Source of the DNA: Tepidibacter aestuarii | GTDB taxonomy: Bacteria; Bacillota; Clostridia; Peptostreptococcales; Peptostreptococcaceae | DNA: 64,000 nucleotides | Direction of reading: 5' to 3' | Assembly (NCBI RefSeq): GCF_934924865.1 | Contig: NZ_OW235315.1 | Span: 1,736,001 to 1,800,000 of the forward strand | Shown here: in pieces, positions 8,621 through 17,016 of the stretch | Position numbering within the stretch: the stretch's first letter is position 1 | Layout: each line of letters opens with the position of its first letter | Made by a program: the position numbers and the translations under genes | The notes under the pieces: generated by a model | Seen by the model: the letters and a program-made list of their open reading frames with translations, nothing else | What the model was told of the DNA's origin: nothing | Database searches by the model: none

Positions 8621-8658
8621 TATTTAGAATTATTAGAGGTGAACTGTATCATAAATAG
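8621..8658 (+). repeat. Dispersed repeat block 2, right copy
   Basis: Near-identical to 1211-1248 (TATTTAGAATT, AGAGGTGAACTGTAT). As in the left copy, a stem-loop follows within about 25 bases. The two copies flank the transporter/redox/two-component cluster in direct orientation. Confidence 0.6.
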
Positions 8659-8681
8659 GTGCGATTTAGAATTAAAATTAT

Positions 8682-8721
8682 TGTCTTTACTATTTTTAAA
8701 ACTAATGAAATAGTAAAGACA
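8682..8721 (+). repeat. Perfect 14-bp inverted repeat
   Basis: TGTCTTTACTATTT and its exact complement are separated by a 12-base loop. There is no T run after it. It occupies the position held by the terminator after the left copy of the repeat, and an IS-end-like sequence starts ten bases later, so its T tract may have been displaced by an insertion. Confidence 0.6.
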
Positions 8722-8731
8722 CTCACAATAA

Positions 8732-8790
8732 ATGGACTGAACCCCTTAAGTAGACATTATAAATAGTCTATTTACACGGCTTTCTTTTTT
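8732..8790. mobile_element. Possible IS3/IS150-type element end (remnant)
   Basis: The sequence TGGACTGAACCCCTTAAGTA followed by GACA resembles the terminal repeats of IS3/IS150-family elements. No transposase reading frame is present nearby, so only a fragment would remain. The match is by memory of the family and is tentative. Confidence 0.35.
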
Positions 8791-8833
8791 ATATTAAAAA
8801 ATAGATTAATACATTTTTTTAGAATATATACAA

Positions 8834-8871
8834 GAAAAATTAGACAAGCTATGCTTGTACAACTAATGGGC
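8834..8871 (+). repeat. Dispersed repeat block 1, right copy
   Basis: Partner of 1031-1068, sharing GACAAG-TATGCTTGTACAA and the TAATGGG tail. In this right-hand region block 1 follows block 2, while on the left it precedes it, so the blocks are separate units. Confidence 0.6.
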
Positions 8872-8941
8872 TATGTATAAGGATACGAACTTAAATCTTG
8901 ACAACTCAACAATATTAATATATTAGTTATTTGTGGTAATG

Positions 8942-8975
8942 AAGGCAGCTTTATTGAAATAAGCTGTCTTTTTTA
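8942..8975 (+). terminator. Rho-independent terminator of an unassigned transcript
   Basis: AAGGCAGCTT pairs with AAGCTGTCTT around a short loop and is followed by six T. No gene precedes it closely on this strand; TTGACA at 8898-8903 upstream could start a very short RNA. The rest of 8449-9241 holds only the repeats listed here and AT-rich DNA. Confidence 0.65.
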
Positions 8976-9241
8976 TGTTCTTATTGAGTCAATAGGTTTA
9001 AGAATTATTACTATTATAGGGTATAAAATGGATTGAATAATTGTATTTGGATAAATATAGAGTAGGGTTTTGCTAATCTGAGGAAATATATTGAACTATA
9101 GGGTTTTAATGTTTGGAGAAATTTGGAGTTTTGAAGGGAAAAATACAGAGTATATAGAATATATAGTCATATGTTCTGCTGCTAAAAATCGAAAACATAT
9201 CCTATAATCTAGAAAAAATTCAGCTATAAGGAGGGAAAGTA

Positions 9242-11104
9242 ATGTTCTCACAAAAAGGATGTCATTTTATAGATATGAATGCAGTTATTGAAGCGTCTCA
9301 AACTATTTCTAGTGAAATTGAGTTAGATAAGTTACTTGAAAGGCTTATTAAAATTGTTGTAGAAAATTCATGTGCTGAAAAAGGATATTTTATAATGAAG
9401 TCAGATGATAAATTCGTTATTGAATGTGAAATAAACCATGAGAATATTTCTGTAATGCAGAGTATTCCCTTAGAAAAATATCAAGATATTCCCCAAAGTA
9501 TTGTGAATTATGTTATAAGAACAAAGGAAAATATAGTTTTAGACAATGCATCTAATGAATTATTGTTTTCTACTGACCCTTATATAATAAGAAACCAATC
9601 AAAATCTATTCTATGCATGCCTATAATTTATAGAGGACATTTAAGAGGGATTGGTTACTTAGAAAATAATCTATCTATTGGAGCATTTTCTAAAAATCAT
9701 ATCGAAGTATTAAAAATATTATCTACACAAGCAGCTATTTCAATTGAAAATGCTGTAATGTACGAAAAAACCAAAAAAAATAATCAAAAATTAGAAAAAA
9801 CCGTAGAAAAAAGAACAAATGATCTGAAAAATACAGTAAAAAAATTAAGGGAAGAAATAAAGGAAAGAAAAAGAGTCGAATTAGAATTAAAAGAAAGTCA
9901 AGAACAATATTGTCTTTTAGTAGAACTTTTACCTGATTCAGTTTTTGTTCATATTGATTCTAATATAGTATTTGTTAATAAAGCTGCTACAAAACTGTTT
10001 GGAGCCAAAAAGAGTGAAGACTTAATTGGAAAATCCATAAAAGACTTTATTCATAGGGATTTTCATGAAAACTTTAACGAAAGAATGAATATATTACAGA
10101 ATAATGGAAACCTTCTTTCGTTTTGCGATTATAAGATTATTGACTTAGATGGAACAATTGTAAACCTTGAAGTTGCTTCAACTCCTTTTCCATGGAATGG
10201 AAAACTGATGATTTTGAGTGTGGTAAGAGACATAACTGAGAGAAAGCAAGCAGAAAGCTTACGTAAGAGTGTAAAAGATAAGGAGAGATTGCTAAAAGAA
10301 GCACTTGAATATGATAGGATAAAGACCCAGTTTATTACGAATATTTCACATGAACTTAGAACTCCACTTAATGTAATGTTAGGAGCAATACAGATGTTTA
10401 AATTACTTTTAAATGACAAACCATGTGAAAGTAAAACTTACAAAATGATGACCTATTCAGATATGATGAAACAAAACTGTTATAGGTTAATAAGACTGGT
10501 TAATAATTTAATTGATATTACAAAAATAGATACTGGATATTTCAATATAAATTTAAAAAAATGCAATATTGTGAAAGTTATTGAAGATATTACATTATCT
10601 GTTGCAGAATATGTTAAAGATAAAGATATAAATTTGATATTTGATACGGATGTAGAAGAAAAAATAATGCCATGTGATCTAGATAAAATGGAAAGAATAT
10701 TACTTAATCTTTTATCTAATGCAATAAAATTTACAGATATGAATGGAAGTATATATGTAAATTTAGAGGATAAAGGGAGTAGTATAGTCATATCAGTAAA
10801 GGATACTGGTATAGGTATTTCAGAAGACAAGCAAGATATGATATTTGACAGATTTATACAGGTTGACAAATCTCTTTCGAGAAATCGAGAAGGAAGTGGT
10901 ATTGGATTATCTCTTGTTAAGGATTTTATTGAATTGCAAGGAGGCACAATTTCTTTAAAAAGTAGGTTAGGATATGGAAGTGAATTTATTATAGAACTTC
11001 CTAATAAAGAGATAGAAGAAAATACTTTAGAAGAAATAGCTATATGTAATATTAATAAAAATAGAGAGCAAATTCAAATTGAATTCTCAGATATATATTT
11101 CTAA
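9242..11104 (+). CDS. GAF-PAS sensor histidine kinase, soluble
   Basis: A 620-aa cytoplasmic kinase without membrane helices. Residues about 10-180 are a GAF domain (VIEASQTISSEIELDKLLE is the typical opening), 185-220 a basic coiled coil, 220-340 a PAS domain, then a HisKA domain with NISHELRTPLN (His370). The ATPase domain has LLNLLSNAIKFTD, DTGIGI and GSGIGLSLVK. The GAF opening closely resembles the C-terminal part of the large trifunctional Ser/Thr kinase-ATPase-histidine kinases, so this looks like a stand-alone version of that tail. No response regulator lies beside it, making it an orphan kinase. AAGGAGGG gives a strong start. Confidence 0.9.
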   Translation: MFSQKGCHFIDMNAVIEASQTISSEIELDKLLERLIKIVVENSCAEKGYFIMKSDDKFVIECEINHENISVMQSIPLEKYQDIPQSIVNYVIRTKENIVLDNASNELLFSTDPYIIRNQSKSILCMPIIYRGHLRGIGYLENNLSIGAFSKNHIEVLKILSTQAAISIENAVMYEKTKKNNQKLEKTVEKRTNDLKNTVKKLREEIKERKRVELELKESQEQYCLLVELLPDSVFVHIDSNIVFVNKAATKLFGAKKSEDLIGKSIKDFIHRDFHENFNERMNILQNNGNLLSFCDYKIIDLDGTIVNLEVASTPFPWNGKLMILSVVRDITERKQAESLRKSVKDKERLLKEALEYDRIKTQFITNISHELRTPLNVMLGAIQMFKLLLNDKPCESKTYKMMTYSDMMKQNCYRLIRLVNNLIDITKIDTGYFNINLKKCNIVKVIEDITLSVAEYVKDKDINLIFDTDVEEKIMPCDLDKMERILLNLLSNAIKFTDMNGSIYVNLEDKGSSIVISVKDTGIGISEDKQDMIFDRFIQVDKSLSRNREGSGIGLSLVKDFIELQGGTISLKSRLGYGSEFIIELPNKEIEENTLEEIAICNINKNREQIQIEFSDIYF

Positions 11105-11170
11105 TTAATTCATATCATAGATTATTGTGTGAAAATTTATGAATTTTGCGATATATCAAATCGCATACAT

Positions 11171-11223
11171 AAAAAATAACTATTACTTGAAAAATTCTTT
11201 TCTAAGTCATAGTTATTTTTTTA
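11171..11223 (+). terminator. Rho-independent terminator
   Basis: AAAATAACTATTACTT pairs with AAGTCATAGTTATTTT (one mismatch) and a T run follows. The A run on the other side means it could also act leftward. Confidence 0.8.
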
Positions 11224-11305
11224 TGTATATATTATAAGAAAATATAAACAAAATACATAAATAACCATATAATGGTAATGAAATTCGATTATAGGGGGGA
11301 TTTTT

Positions 11306-12142
11306 GTGTACAATTCAATTTCAGGGTACTTTAAATTAGCATTTAAAAATATATCTAAAAATCCAATTTTAATAGTTCCTAAATGTATACTTTTATTAGT
11401 ATATCTACTATCATTTGTTATAGGGTATTTTTTTATAGATAATATTCGAGAAAACAGCTTAATAGTTATTATAGGAATGCTTGTATTAGTTGCATTGTTT
11501 GAAATTATTACAGAATCAGGCGTTCTTAATATGATAAAAATAAGCATGAAAGAAAAGCCTACTTTAAAAGATTTTATTTATGGAGTAAAAAAATATTCAG
11601 GAAGAATACTTTTAGGGAATATATTAATAACAGTTATAGCTACTTTAGTATTATTCTTGTTTACACAAATAATTATAACTCAGCAAAATCAAGTTTTAGG
11701 GAATTTTTTGATGAAAGATATAGTACATTACGATGGAAATAGTATTATAACAACAGCTATAGTAGCTTTTATTATATTGATAATTCCATTTGTAATATTT
11801 TGTTTTTTAATTAGTTTTTGGAAATTTATATTAGTAAATGAAGATTGTGATATACAAAAGTCTTTTTCTATGAGTATTAAGTTTGTAAAAAAGAATATAG
11901 GTTTAACAATAGTGATTTCTATACTAGATTCTACTTTGACAAATATTAAAGGTTCAAAAGAATTTAAGTATAATAGTAATTTCATTGCAAAATACAATGA
12001 TTTAATATCTTATGGATATTTTAATATGATGTGGATTTGCTTAATAATTATATTAAAAACATTGTTGAATATATATTTTAATATAATATATTTTAATATA
12101 TATGTAGACAGAAAAAGTTGTATAGAAGAGATTAAAGAATAA
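11306..12142 (+). CDS. Multi-pass membrane protein, unknown function
   Basis: A 278-aa integral membrane protein with about five or six hydrophobic segments, including LIVPKCILLLVYLLSFVIGY near residue 20-40 and further helices near 55, 110, 150 and 245. A GTG start follows GGGGGGA. The arrangement loosely resembles bacterial membrane proteins of the glycerophosphodiesterase-membrane-domain type, but I cannot assign it. It is a single-gene unit between two terminators. Confidence 0.7.
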   Translation: MYNSISGYFKLAFKNISKNPILIVPKCILLLVYLLSFVIGYFFIDNIRENSLIVIIGMLVLVALFEIITESGVLNMIKISMKEKPTLKDFIYGVKKYSGRILLGNILITVIATLVLFLFTQIIITQQNQVLGNFLMKDIVHYDGNSIITTAIVAFIILIIPFVIFCFLISFWKFILVNEDCDIQKSFSMSIKFVKKNIGLTIVISILDSTLTNIKGSKEFKYNSNFIAKYNDLISYGYFNMMWICLIIILKTLLNIYFNIIYFNIYVDRKSCIEEIKE

Positions 12143-12225
12143 AAGATTAAAGATGGTATATTAATGAATAAATTTGTAATAGCAAATCCAAGATATGAAA
12201 TGTTTAACCTATTAATATAGAATAG

Positions 12226-12293
12226 ACCCTCTTGAATTAGAATTAAAGCCATGGAACGCTTTTATAAAATCTAGTTTAGGAGGGTATTTATTT
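12226..12293 (+). terminator. Long hairpin terminator
   Basis: A 16-bp stem with G-U pairs (12226-12241 with 12270-12285; ACCCTC...GAGGGT at the base) encloses an inner AAAGC/GCTTT stem. An ATTTATTTG tail follows. Confidence 0.65.
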
Positions 12294-12353
12294 GTGATAA
12301 AATAATAAAGAATTAAATATTTTTACAAAATAAAATATAAAAAAGGAGTTTTT

Positions 12354-13313
12354 ATGAAGTTTATAGGTTACAGGACATTAAAAACAGCTATAGGTGCAGC
12401 AATTTCTATAATTATATCAAAATACATAGGACTTGAGTATGCTGTATCTGCAGGGATAATAACTATTTTAAGCATACAAAATACTAAAAGAAAATCTGTT
12501 GAAATAGCTTTTCAGAGGATTTGTGCATGTGTATTAGCTTTAGGTATAGCTTTTATAACATTTAATTTATTCGGATATAGAGAGATAAGCTTTAGTATAT
12601 TTTTATTAGTATTCATACCATTTGCAGTAAAATTTAATATAGGAGAGGGAATAGTAGTGAGTTCAGTTTTGGTAACTCATTTACTTGTACAAAAATCAGT
12701 AGAAACTTTCTGGCTAAAAAATGAGTTAAAGCTTATGATAACAGGTGCTTTTGTAGCATTAATACTAAATCTGTATATGCCTAGTATAGAAGATAAAATA
12801 CGAAATGATAAAATATACATAGAGGAAATGATGAAAGAAATACTACACAAGATGTCTATAGCATTAAAAAATCATACGTACTCATTTGATACAGATGATT
12901 TATTTGATGGATTACAAGATAGACTAGAAGAAGCACTAAAAAGATCTTACATTAATTTTAACAATTATGTATTTCAAAATGAAATATATTATGTACACTA
13001 TATGGAAATGAGAATAAAACAGTTTGAAACTATAAAACGTATGAAAGAACATTTTCAAAGATTTTTTATGACTTATGAACAAGCTATCATGATATCTAAT
13101 TTTACACAGCAAGTAGCTAATTTATTATATGAAGACAATACTGCAGAAGGCTTGATAGGTGAATTGAATAAGTTAAGATTAGTTTTTAAACAAATGCCAC
13201 TTCCTAAAGACAGAGAAGAATTTGAAAATAGAGCCATGCTTTTTCAATTTTTAAATGATATGGAAACTTTTTTGATTATAAAGAAAGAATTTAGAAAAAA
13301 TATAAATAAGTAG
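12354..13313 (+). CDS. FUSC / aromatic acid exporter family protein
   Basis: A 319-aa protein with an N-terminal membrane domain of about five or six helices (residues 1-145) and a helical cytoplasmic C-terminal half. The opening GYRTLKTAIGAAISIIISKYIGL and the segment ISAGIITILSIQNTKR-type (here SAGIITILSIQNTKRKS) are typical of the YgaE/ArAE_1 (DUF939) family. Members are predicted exporters of aromatic carboxylates, though Gram-positive ones are mostly uncharacterised. The start has AAGGAG upstream. The stop lies 22 bases before the PPC-domain gene, and the two may be co-transcribed with the RelA/SpoT-domain gene. Confidence 0.85.
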   Translation: MKFIGYRTLKTAIGAAISIIISKYIGLEYAVSAGIITILSIQNTKRKSVEIAFQRICACVLALGIAFITFNLFGYREISFSIFLLVFIPFAVKFNIGEGIVVSSVLVTHLLVQKSVETFWLKNELKLMITGAFVALILNLYMPSIEDKIRNDKIYIEEMMKEILHKMSIALKNHTYSFDTDDLFDGLQDRLEEALKRSYINFNNYVFQNEIYYVHYMEMRIKQFETIKRMKEHFQRFFMTYEQAIMISNFTQQVANLLYEDNTAEGLIGELNKLRLVFKQMPLPKDREEFENRAMLFQFLNDMETFLIIKKEFRKNINK

Positions 13314-13335
13314 TTTGGAATATGGAGGATATAGT

Positions 13336-13755
13336 ATGAAATATCATGTTATGAGATTAAAACCAGGACAAGATTTAAAAAAAGAGATAGAGAATGTTAT
13401 TTCACAAAAAAATATTGAAGCTGGTATAGTTATGGCTTGTATAGGGAGCTTAAACTGTGCAAAAATAAGGTTAGCGGATGAAAATATAGTAAAGGAATAC
13501 AACGAAAAATTTGAAATAATATCTTTAGGAGGTACATTATCTAAAAATGGATCTCATTTACATGTATGTTTAGCAAATGAAAAAGGCATATGCATAGGAG
13601 GCCATCTTATGTATGAATGCTATATATATACAACAGCTGAAATAGTCATAGGGAAATTAGAAGATATTATTTTTAAAAGAGAGTACTGTGAAGATACAGG
13701 TTTTAAAGAATTAAATATAAACTATATAAAGGAGACAGTAAATGACAATAAATAA
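13336..13755 (+). CDS. PPC (DUF296) domain protein
   Basis: A 139-aa protein that is essentially one PPC/DUF296 domain, the trimeric fold found in plant AT-hook proteins and in stand-alone bacterial proteins. Recognisable segments are VMACIGSLNCAKIR, GSHLHVCLANEKG and GGHLMYECYIYTTAEIVI. ATG at 13336 is chosen because GGAGG lies ten bases upstream; the in-frame TTG at 13315 lacks a site. Bacterial members may bind DNA or a metal/nucleotide ligand. Its stop overlaps the start of the RelA/SpoT-domain gene by 14 bases, so the two are translated from one message. Confidence 0.85.
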   Translation: MKYHVMRLKPGQDLKKEIENVISQKNIEAGIVMACIGSLNCAKIRLADENIVKEYNEKFEIISLGGTLSKNGSHLHVCLANEKGICIGGHLMYECYIYTTAEIVIGKLEDIIFKREYCEDTGFKELNINYIKETVNDNK

Positions 13756-14641
13756 AGAAGAATTTTTAATGAAATACCATTTAGCAGATAAAATAAAAAA
13801 TATAGATATAGATTGGCAAGTGCTAAATGATATATATAATGACTTTAATGAATATAAAAAAAGTTATGAAAGTCAAGCAGAATTCATTGCTACTATTTTT
13901 AGAACTCACAAAAATATACATTCTGTTAAATCTAGAGTAAAAGATCCAGATAGACTTATAGAAAAAATAATTAGAAAGCTTCCTAGTAGAAAAAATAAAC
14001 ATGGAAAAGAATTTTGTTTCTCTGTCGATAACTACAAAGAAGAAATAACAGACTTAATAGGAATTAGAGCTATACATATATTCAAAGAAGATTGGGAAGA
14101 AATACATAAATTTATAATGAAAACATGGAAAGTAATAGAAATAACAGCAAATGTAAGAGATGGAGATGATACTGAAAAATTCAAAGAATTAGGAATTGAA
14201 ATACATTCTAGAAAGTCAGGATATCGTTCAGTTCATTATTTGATTGAATTTTTTCCAACGAATCAAAAAGTTATTGCAGAAATCCAAGTTAGAACAATAT
14301 TTGAGGAAGGGTATGGAGAAATAGATCATAAACTCAGATATAGTCATAAGGAAATTCCAGAAGTTTTAGCATTAAATTTATTGTTGTTCAATAGAATTGC
14401 TGGAAGTTCTGATGAAATGGCATCTTTAATCAATTTATTAAATAAAAACTGGTCTCAAATGGAACATAAATATGATGAAGTTATAAAATCTAAAAATGAT
14501 CAAATCTTGGAAATCAAAGATAAAATATTAGATAACATAAATATAGATGAAAAAGAAAAAAAAGACTTAATAGCTAGCTTAGATAAAATATTAAAAGACG
14601 ATTCATCAATAAGTTTTACTAAAAATATGATACAGACATAA
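13742..14641 (+). CDS. RelA/SpoT-domain protein (alarmone synthetase-like)
   Basis: A 299-aa protein with a (p)ppGpp synthetase-type domain at about 40-200: RLIEKIIRKLPSR, the DLIGIRAIHIF strand, HSRKSGYRSVHYLIE, and AEIQVRTIFEEGYGEIDHKLRY (catalytic Gln/Glu region). No HD hydrolase domain is present. A helical tail follows. It overlaps the PPC gene, whose start lies just upstream. The frame closes at 14641, but the -1 frame continues open with protein-like sequence to 14820, suggesting a single-base indel in the A5 run at 14621-14625. The synthetase domain itself is intact. Likely role: stress alarmone synthesis or a related nucleotide pyrophosphokinase activity. Confidence 0.85.
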   Translation: MTINKEEFLMKYHLADKIKNIDIDWQVLNDIYNDFNEYKKSYESQAEFIATIFRTHKNIHSVKSRVKDPDRLIEKIIRKLPSRKNKHGKEFCFSVDNYKEEITDLIGIRAIHIFKEDWEEIHKFIMKTWKVIEITANVRDGDDTEKFKELGIEIHSRKSGYRSVHYLIEFFPTNQKVIAEIQVRTIFEEGYGEIDHKLRYSHKEIPEVLALNLLLFNRIAGSSDEMASLINLLNKNWSQMEHKYDEVIKSKNDQILEIKDKILDNINIDEKEKKDLIASLDKILKDDSSISFTKNMIQT

Positions 14642-14820
14642 TAGGAATAATAAATACTCAAAACAATGAACAAGAGAAAATAAAAAATATTATAGAGAAA
14701 TATATCAAAAAAGAATGCTTAAAAGAAATAAAAAAAGATCAGACTGGCTTTAAATTAAAACCTAAATCAATAATTGAGTGGTTACAGTTTAATGCAAGGT
14801 ATATGCAAATATATTATTGA
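14623..14820 (+). pseudogene. Out-of-frame C-terminal extension of the RelA/SpoT-domain gene
   Basis: In the -1 frame relative to the upstream gene, codons are open from 14623 to a TGA at 14818-14820 and encode a charged helical segment ending KPKSIIEWLQFNARYMQIYY. It has no start codon. The junction falls at a five-A run. The simplest reading is that the original protein was about 360 residues long and lost its tail by a frameshift; ribosomal slippage or a sequencing error are alternatives. Confidence 0.5.
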
Positions 14821-14844
14821 ATATTTCAAAGGTATATTTATGTG

Positions 14845-14893
14845 AAAGTATATGGAGTTAATAACTCAAGGCTAGTTGTCTCCATATACTTTA
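14845..14893 (+). terminator. Probable terminator between convergent genes
   Basis: AAAGTATATGGAG pairs perfectly with CTCCATATACTTT. The following TATATTTT is only a weak T tract. A second stem (GGAAAATATTAT with its complement, 14902-14934) overlaps the end of the convergent gene. Confidence 0.55.
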
Positions 14894-14915
14894 TATTTTG
14901 GGAAAATATTATCTA

Positions 14916-15848
14916 CTATAAATAATATTTTCCTTGGTAGGAATCTCTAATTGAAAGCTCTTTATCTATACCATTTAAAACACTTCTTTTATCAAGACTC
15001 CACCACGGTTCGACCAATGTATCCCTAGATCCGTCTCCTGTTAATCTGTGAATTGTTATATTAGGATTTAGCCTTTCTAAAATATCACAGATTAAATGGA
15101 TGTATTCTTCTTTTTCTAACAACTCAAATTTAGTTGAATTATAATATTTTTCAAGGTCAGTTCCCTTAATTATATGAAGTAGATGCAACTTTACCCCCTG
15201 AATATCCATACTAGAAACTTTTGAAATTGATTCAAAGATCATATCTTTTGTTTCATTTGGAATACCTAATATTAAATGGGTTACTACATTTATATTGTAA
15301 GATCTTAATTTTTTTACTTTTTCTTTGAACAAAGAAAAAGGATATCCTCTTCTTAGAAACTCAGCACTTCCATCATGTATAGTTTGAAGTCCAATCTCAA
15401 TCCAAAGATATGTTTTTTTACTCAATTCACTTATCAACTGTATAACATCATCATCTAAGCAATCAGGTCTTGTTGCTATTGCAATACCAACTACACTATC
15501 ACAATTAATAGCTGCTTCATACTTTTTTCTTAGAATGTCAACGTCAGCATAAGTGTTTGTGAAATTCTGAAAATAGGCAATATATTTGCCATTAGGCCAT
15601 TTATTACTTAGTAGATTAATTTGATCTTCAATCTGTTTATCTATAGATAAAATTCTGTCTGAAGCATACTCTCCAGAACCGCTATCGCTACAAAATATAC
15701 ATCCATTAAAACCTATTTTTCCGTCCCTATTAGGGCAAGTAAATCCCCCATCTAGTGATAGCTTGAAAATTTTTTCATTAAATATCTTTCTAAGTTCGAA
15801 GTTTAGTGAATGATACCTTTTATCAAACCAACGCAAATTATTACACAT
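14916..15848 (-). CDS. TIGR01212-family radical SAM protein (YhcC/YtqA-like)
   Basis: A 310-aa radical SAM enzyme. The cluster motif is CPNRDGKIGFNGCIFC, an extended CX11CX2C spacing characteristic of the YhcC/YtqA (TIGR01212) group, followed by SDSGSGEYAS. Later segments include YFQNFTNTYAD, GIAIATRPDC, WIEIGLQTIHD and HLILGIPNET. The family's substrate is unsettled; a role in tRNA or other RNA/cofactor modification has been suggested for YtqA-like proteins. It is a single gene, convergent with the alarmone synthetase gene. Confidence 0.88.
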   Translation of the reverse strand: MCNNLRWFDKRYHSLNFELRKIFNEKIFKLSLDGGFTCPNRDGKIGFNGCIFCSDSGSGEYASDRILSIDKQIEDQINLLSNKWPNGKYIAYFQNFTNTYADVDILRKKYEAAINCDSVVGIAIATRPDCLDDDVIQLISELSKKTYLWIEIGLQTIHDGSAEFLRRGYPFSLFKEKVKKLRSYNINVVTHLILGIPNETKDMIFESISKVSSMDIQGVKLHLLHIIKGTDLEKYYNSTKFELLEKEEYIHLICDILERLNPNITIHRLTGDGSRDTLVEPWWSLDKRSVLNGIDKELSIRDSYQGKYYL

Positions 15849-16010
15849 CCTTTATATTTATATAGTGTAGATTTTATTTTACTATGCAAAATAAAATCTT
15901 TCAAGGAATAATAATATGAATTCTGAATATATATAAACATATTTAGAAGGTATTTTTTGATAAAAGTGTAATTATATACATATTAAAAAATAATAGAGGG
16001 GAAGTTTATA

Positions 16011-16916
16011 ATGCGTAGACAATTAAAAGCGGACCTAGCCTTATTATTTGTAACTATAGGATGGGGAGCTTCTTTTATACTAACCAAAAATTCATTATCG
16101 GAATTGGAAACATACAATTTTTTAGCCATAAGATTTTTAATAGCTTTTATAATATCTAGCTGTGTATTCTTTAAAAATATGATTAAATCAGATAAGAAAA
16201 CTATAAAATATGGGCTTATATTAGGTATTATACTTTATGCCCATTATGCATTTCAAACAGTTGGACTTAACTATACAACAGCTTCAAAATCTGCATTTAT
16301 AACTGGTTCAAATGTTATAATGGTTCCTATATTATCAGCACTTATGATTAAGCAATCTCCTAAAAGAAAGTCATTAATAAGTGCAATGCTTGCATTAATA
16401 GGGCTTGCAATGCTTACATTAAATGAAAACATCACAAGTATTAATATTGGTGATATATATACCTTGGTATGTGCTGGTGTATTTGCTATATATATAATAT
16501 TTGTAGGAAAATATACTTGGGAATGTGAGTCTATATCGTTAGCTGTTGTTCAATTTGGGGTTGTTGCTTTTTTAAGTGCTGTAACTTCAATTGCGATGGA
16601 AAGTCCTATAGTACCATCTCGAAATGACGTTTGGATGAATATAATTATATTGAGTGTAGTATGTACTTCGGGTGCATTTATAATACAAAGTGTTGCCCAA
16701 AAGTTTACAACTTCGAATCATACAGCTCTAATTTATTCAGCAGAACCTGTATTTGCAGCTATGTTTGGATATTTTTTATATTCTGAAGTCATAACTATTA
16801 AAACAGGAATAGGAGCATTTTTAATATTATTGGGAATGATAATATCTGAAGTTGATTTTAACATATTCTTAAGATCAAAAGAAAAAGAAGAAGATAACTT
16901 AATAAATAGTGAATAA
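16011..16916 (+). CDS. EamA-type DMT family transporter
   Basis: A 301-aa protein with ten predicted membrane helices in two EamA halves; the first opens with FVTIGWGASFILTKNSL and the second ends with LIYSAEPVFAAMFGYFLYSE, both signatures of drug/metabolite transporters. It probably exports a metabolite or amino acid, but specificity cannot be read. ATG follows GAGGGGAAG. Single-gene unit with a strong terminator after it. Confidence 0.9.
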   Translation: MRRQLKADLALLFVTIGWGASFILTKNSLSELETYNFLAIRFLIAFIISSCVFFKNMIKSDKKTIKYGLILGIILYAHYAFQTVGLNYTTASKSAFITGSNVIMVPILSALMIKQSPKRKSLISAMLALIGLAMLTLNENITSINIGDIYTLVCAGVFAIYIIFVGKYTWECESISLAVVQFGVVAFLSAVTSIAMESPIVPSRNDVWMNIIILSVVCTSGAFIIQSVAQKFTTSNHTALIYSAEPVFAAMFGYFLYSEVITIKTGIGAFLILLGMIISEVDFNIFLRSKEKEEDNLINSE

Positions 16917-16928
16917 AGAACATTTATT

Positions 16929-16968
16929 AAAAAAATTCATCTATATTTGATATAGATGAATTTTTTTT
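16929..16968 (+). terminator. Rho-independent terminator
   Basis: AAATTCATCTATAT pairs with ATATAGATGAATTT around a 3-base loop with an eight-T tail. Confidence 0.9.
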
Positions 16969-17016
16969 GCATATTCAGGAAAAACTTGTATTGTAAGAAA
17001 AGGTAGGTGAATATAC

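Noticed and set aside
10480..10947. A 155-codon minus-strand frame within the GAF-PAS kinase gene.
   Set aside because: It lies fully inside a well-supported gene with clear motifs; no ribosome site or domain.
14902..14934. A perfect AT-rich stem considered as a leftward terminator of the radical SAM gene.
   Set aside because: It overlaps the coding end and is not followed by T residues on the minus strand.
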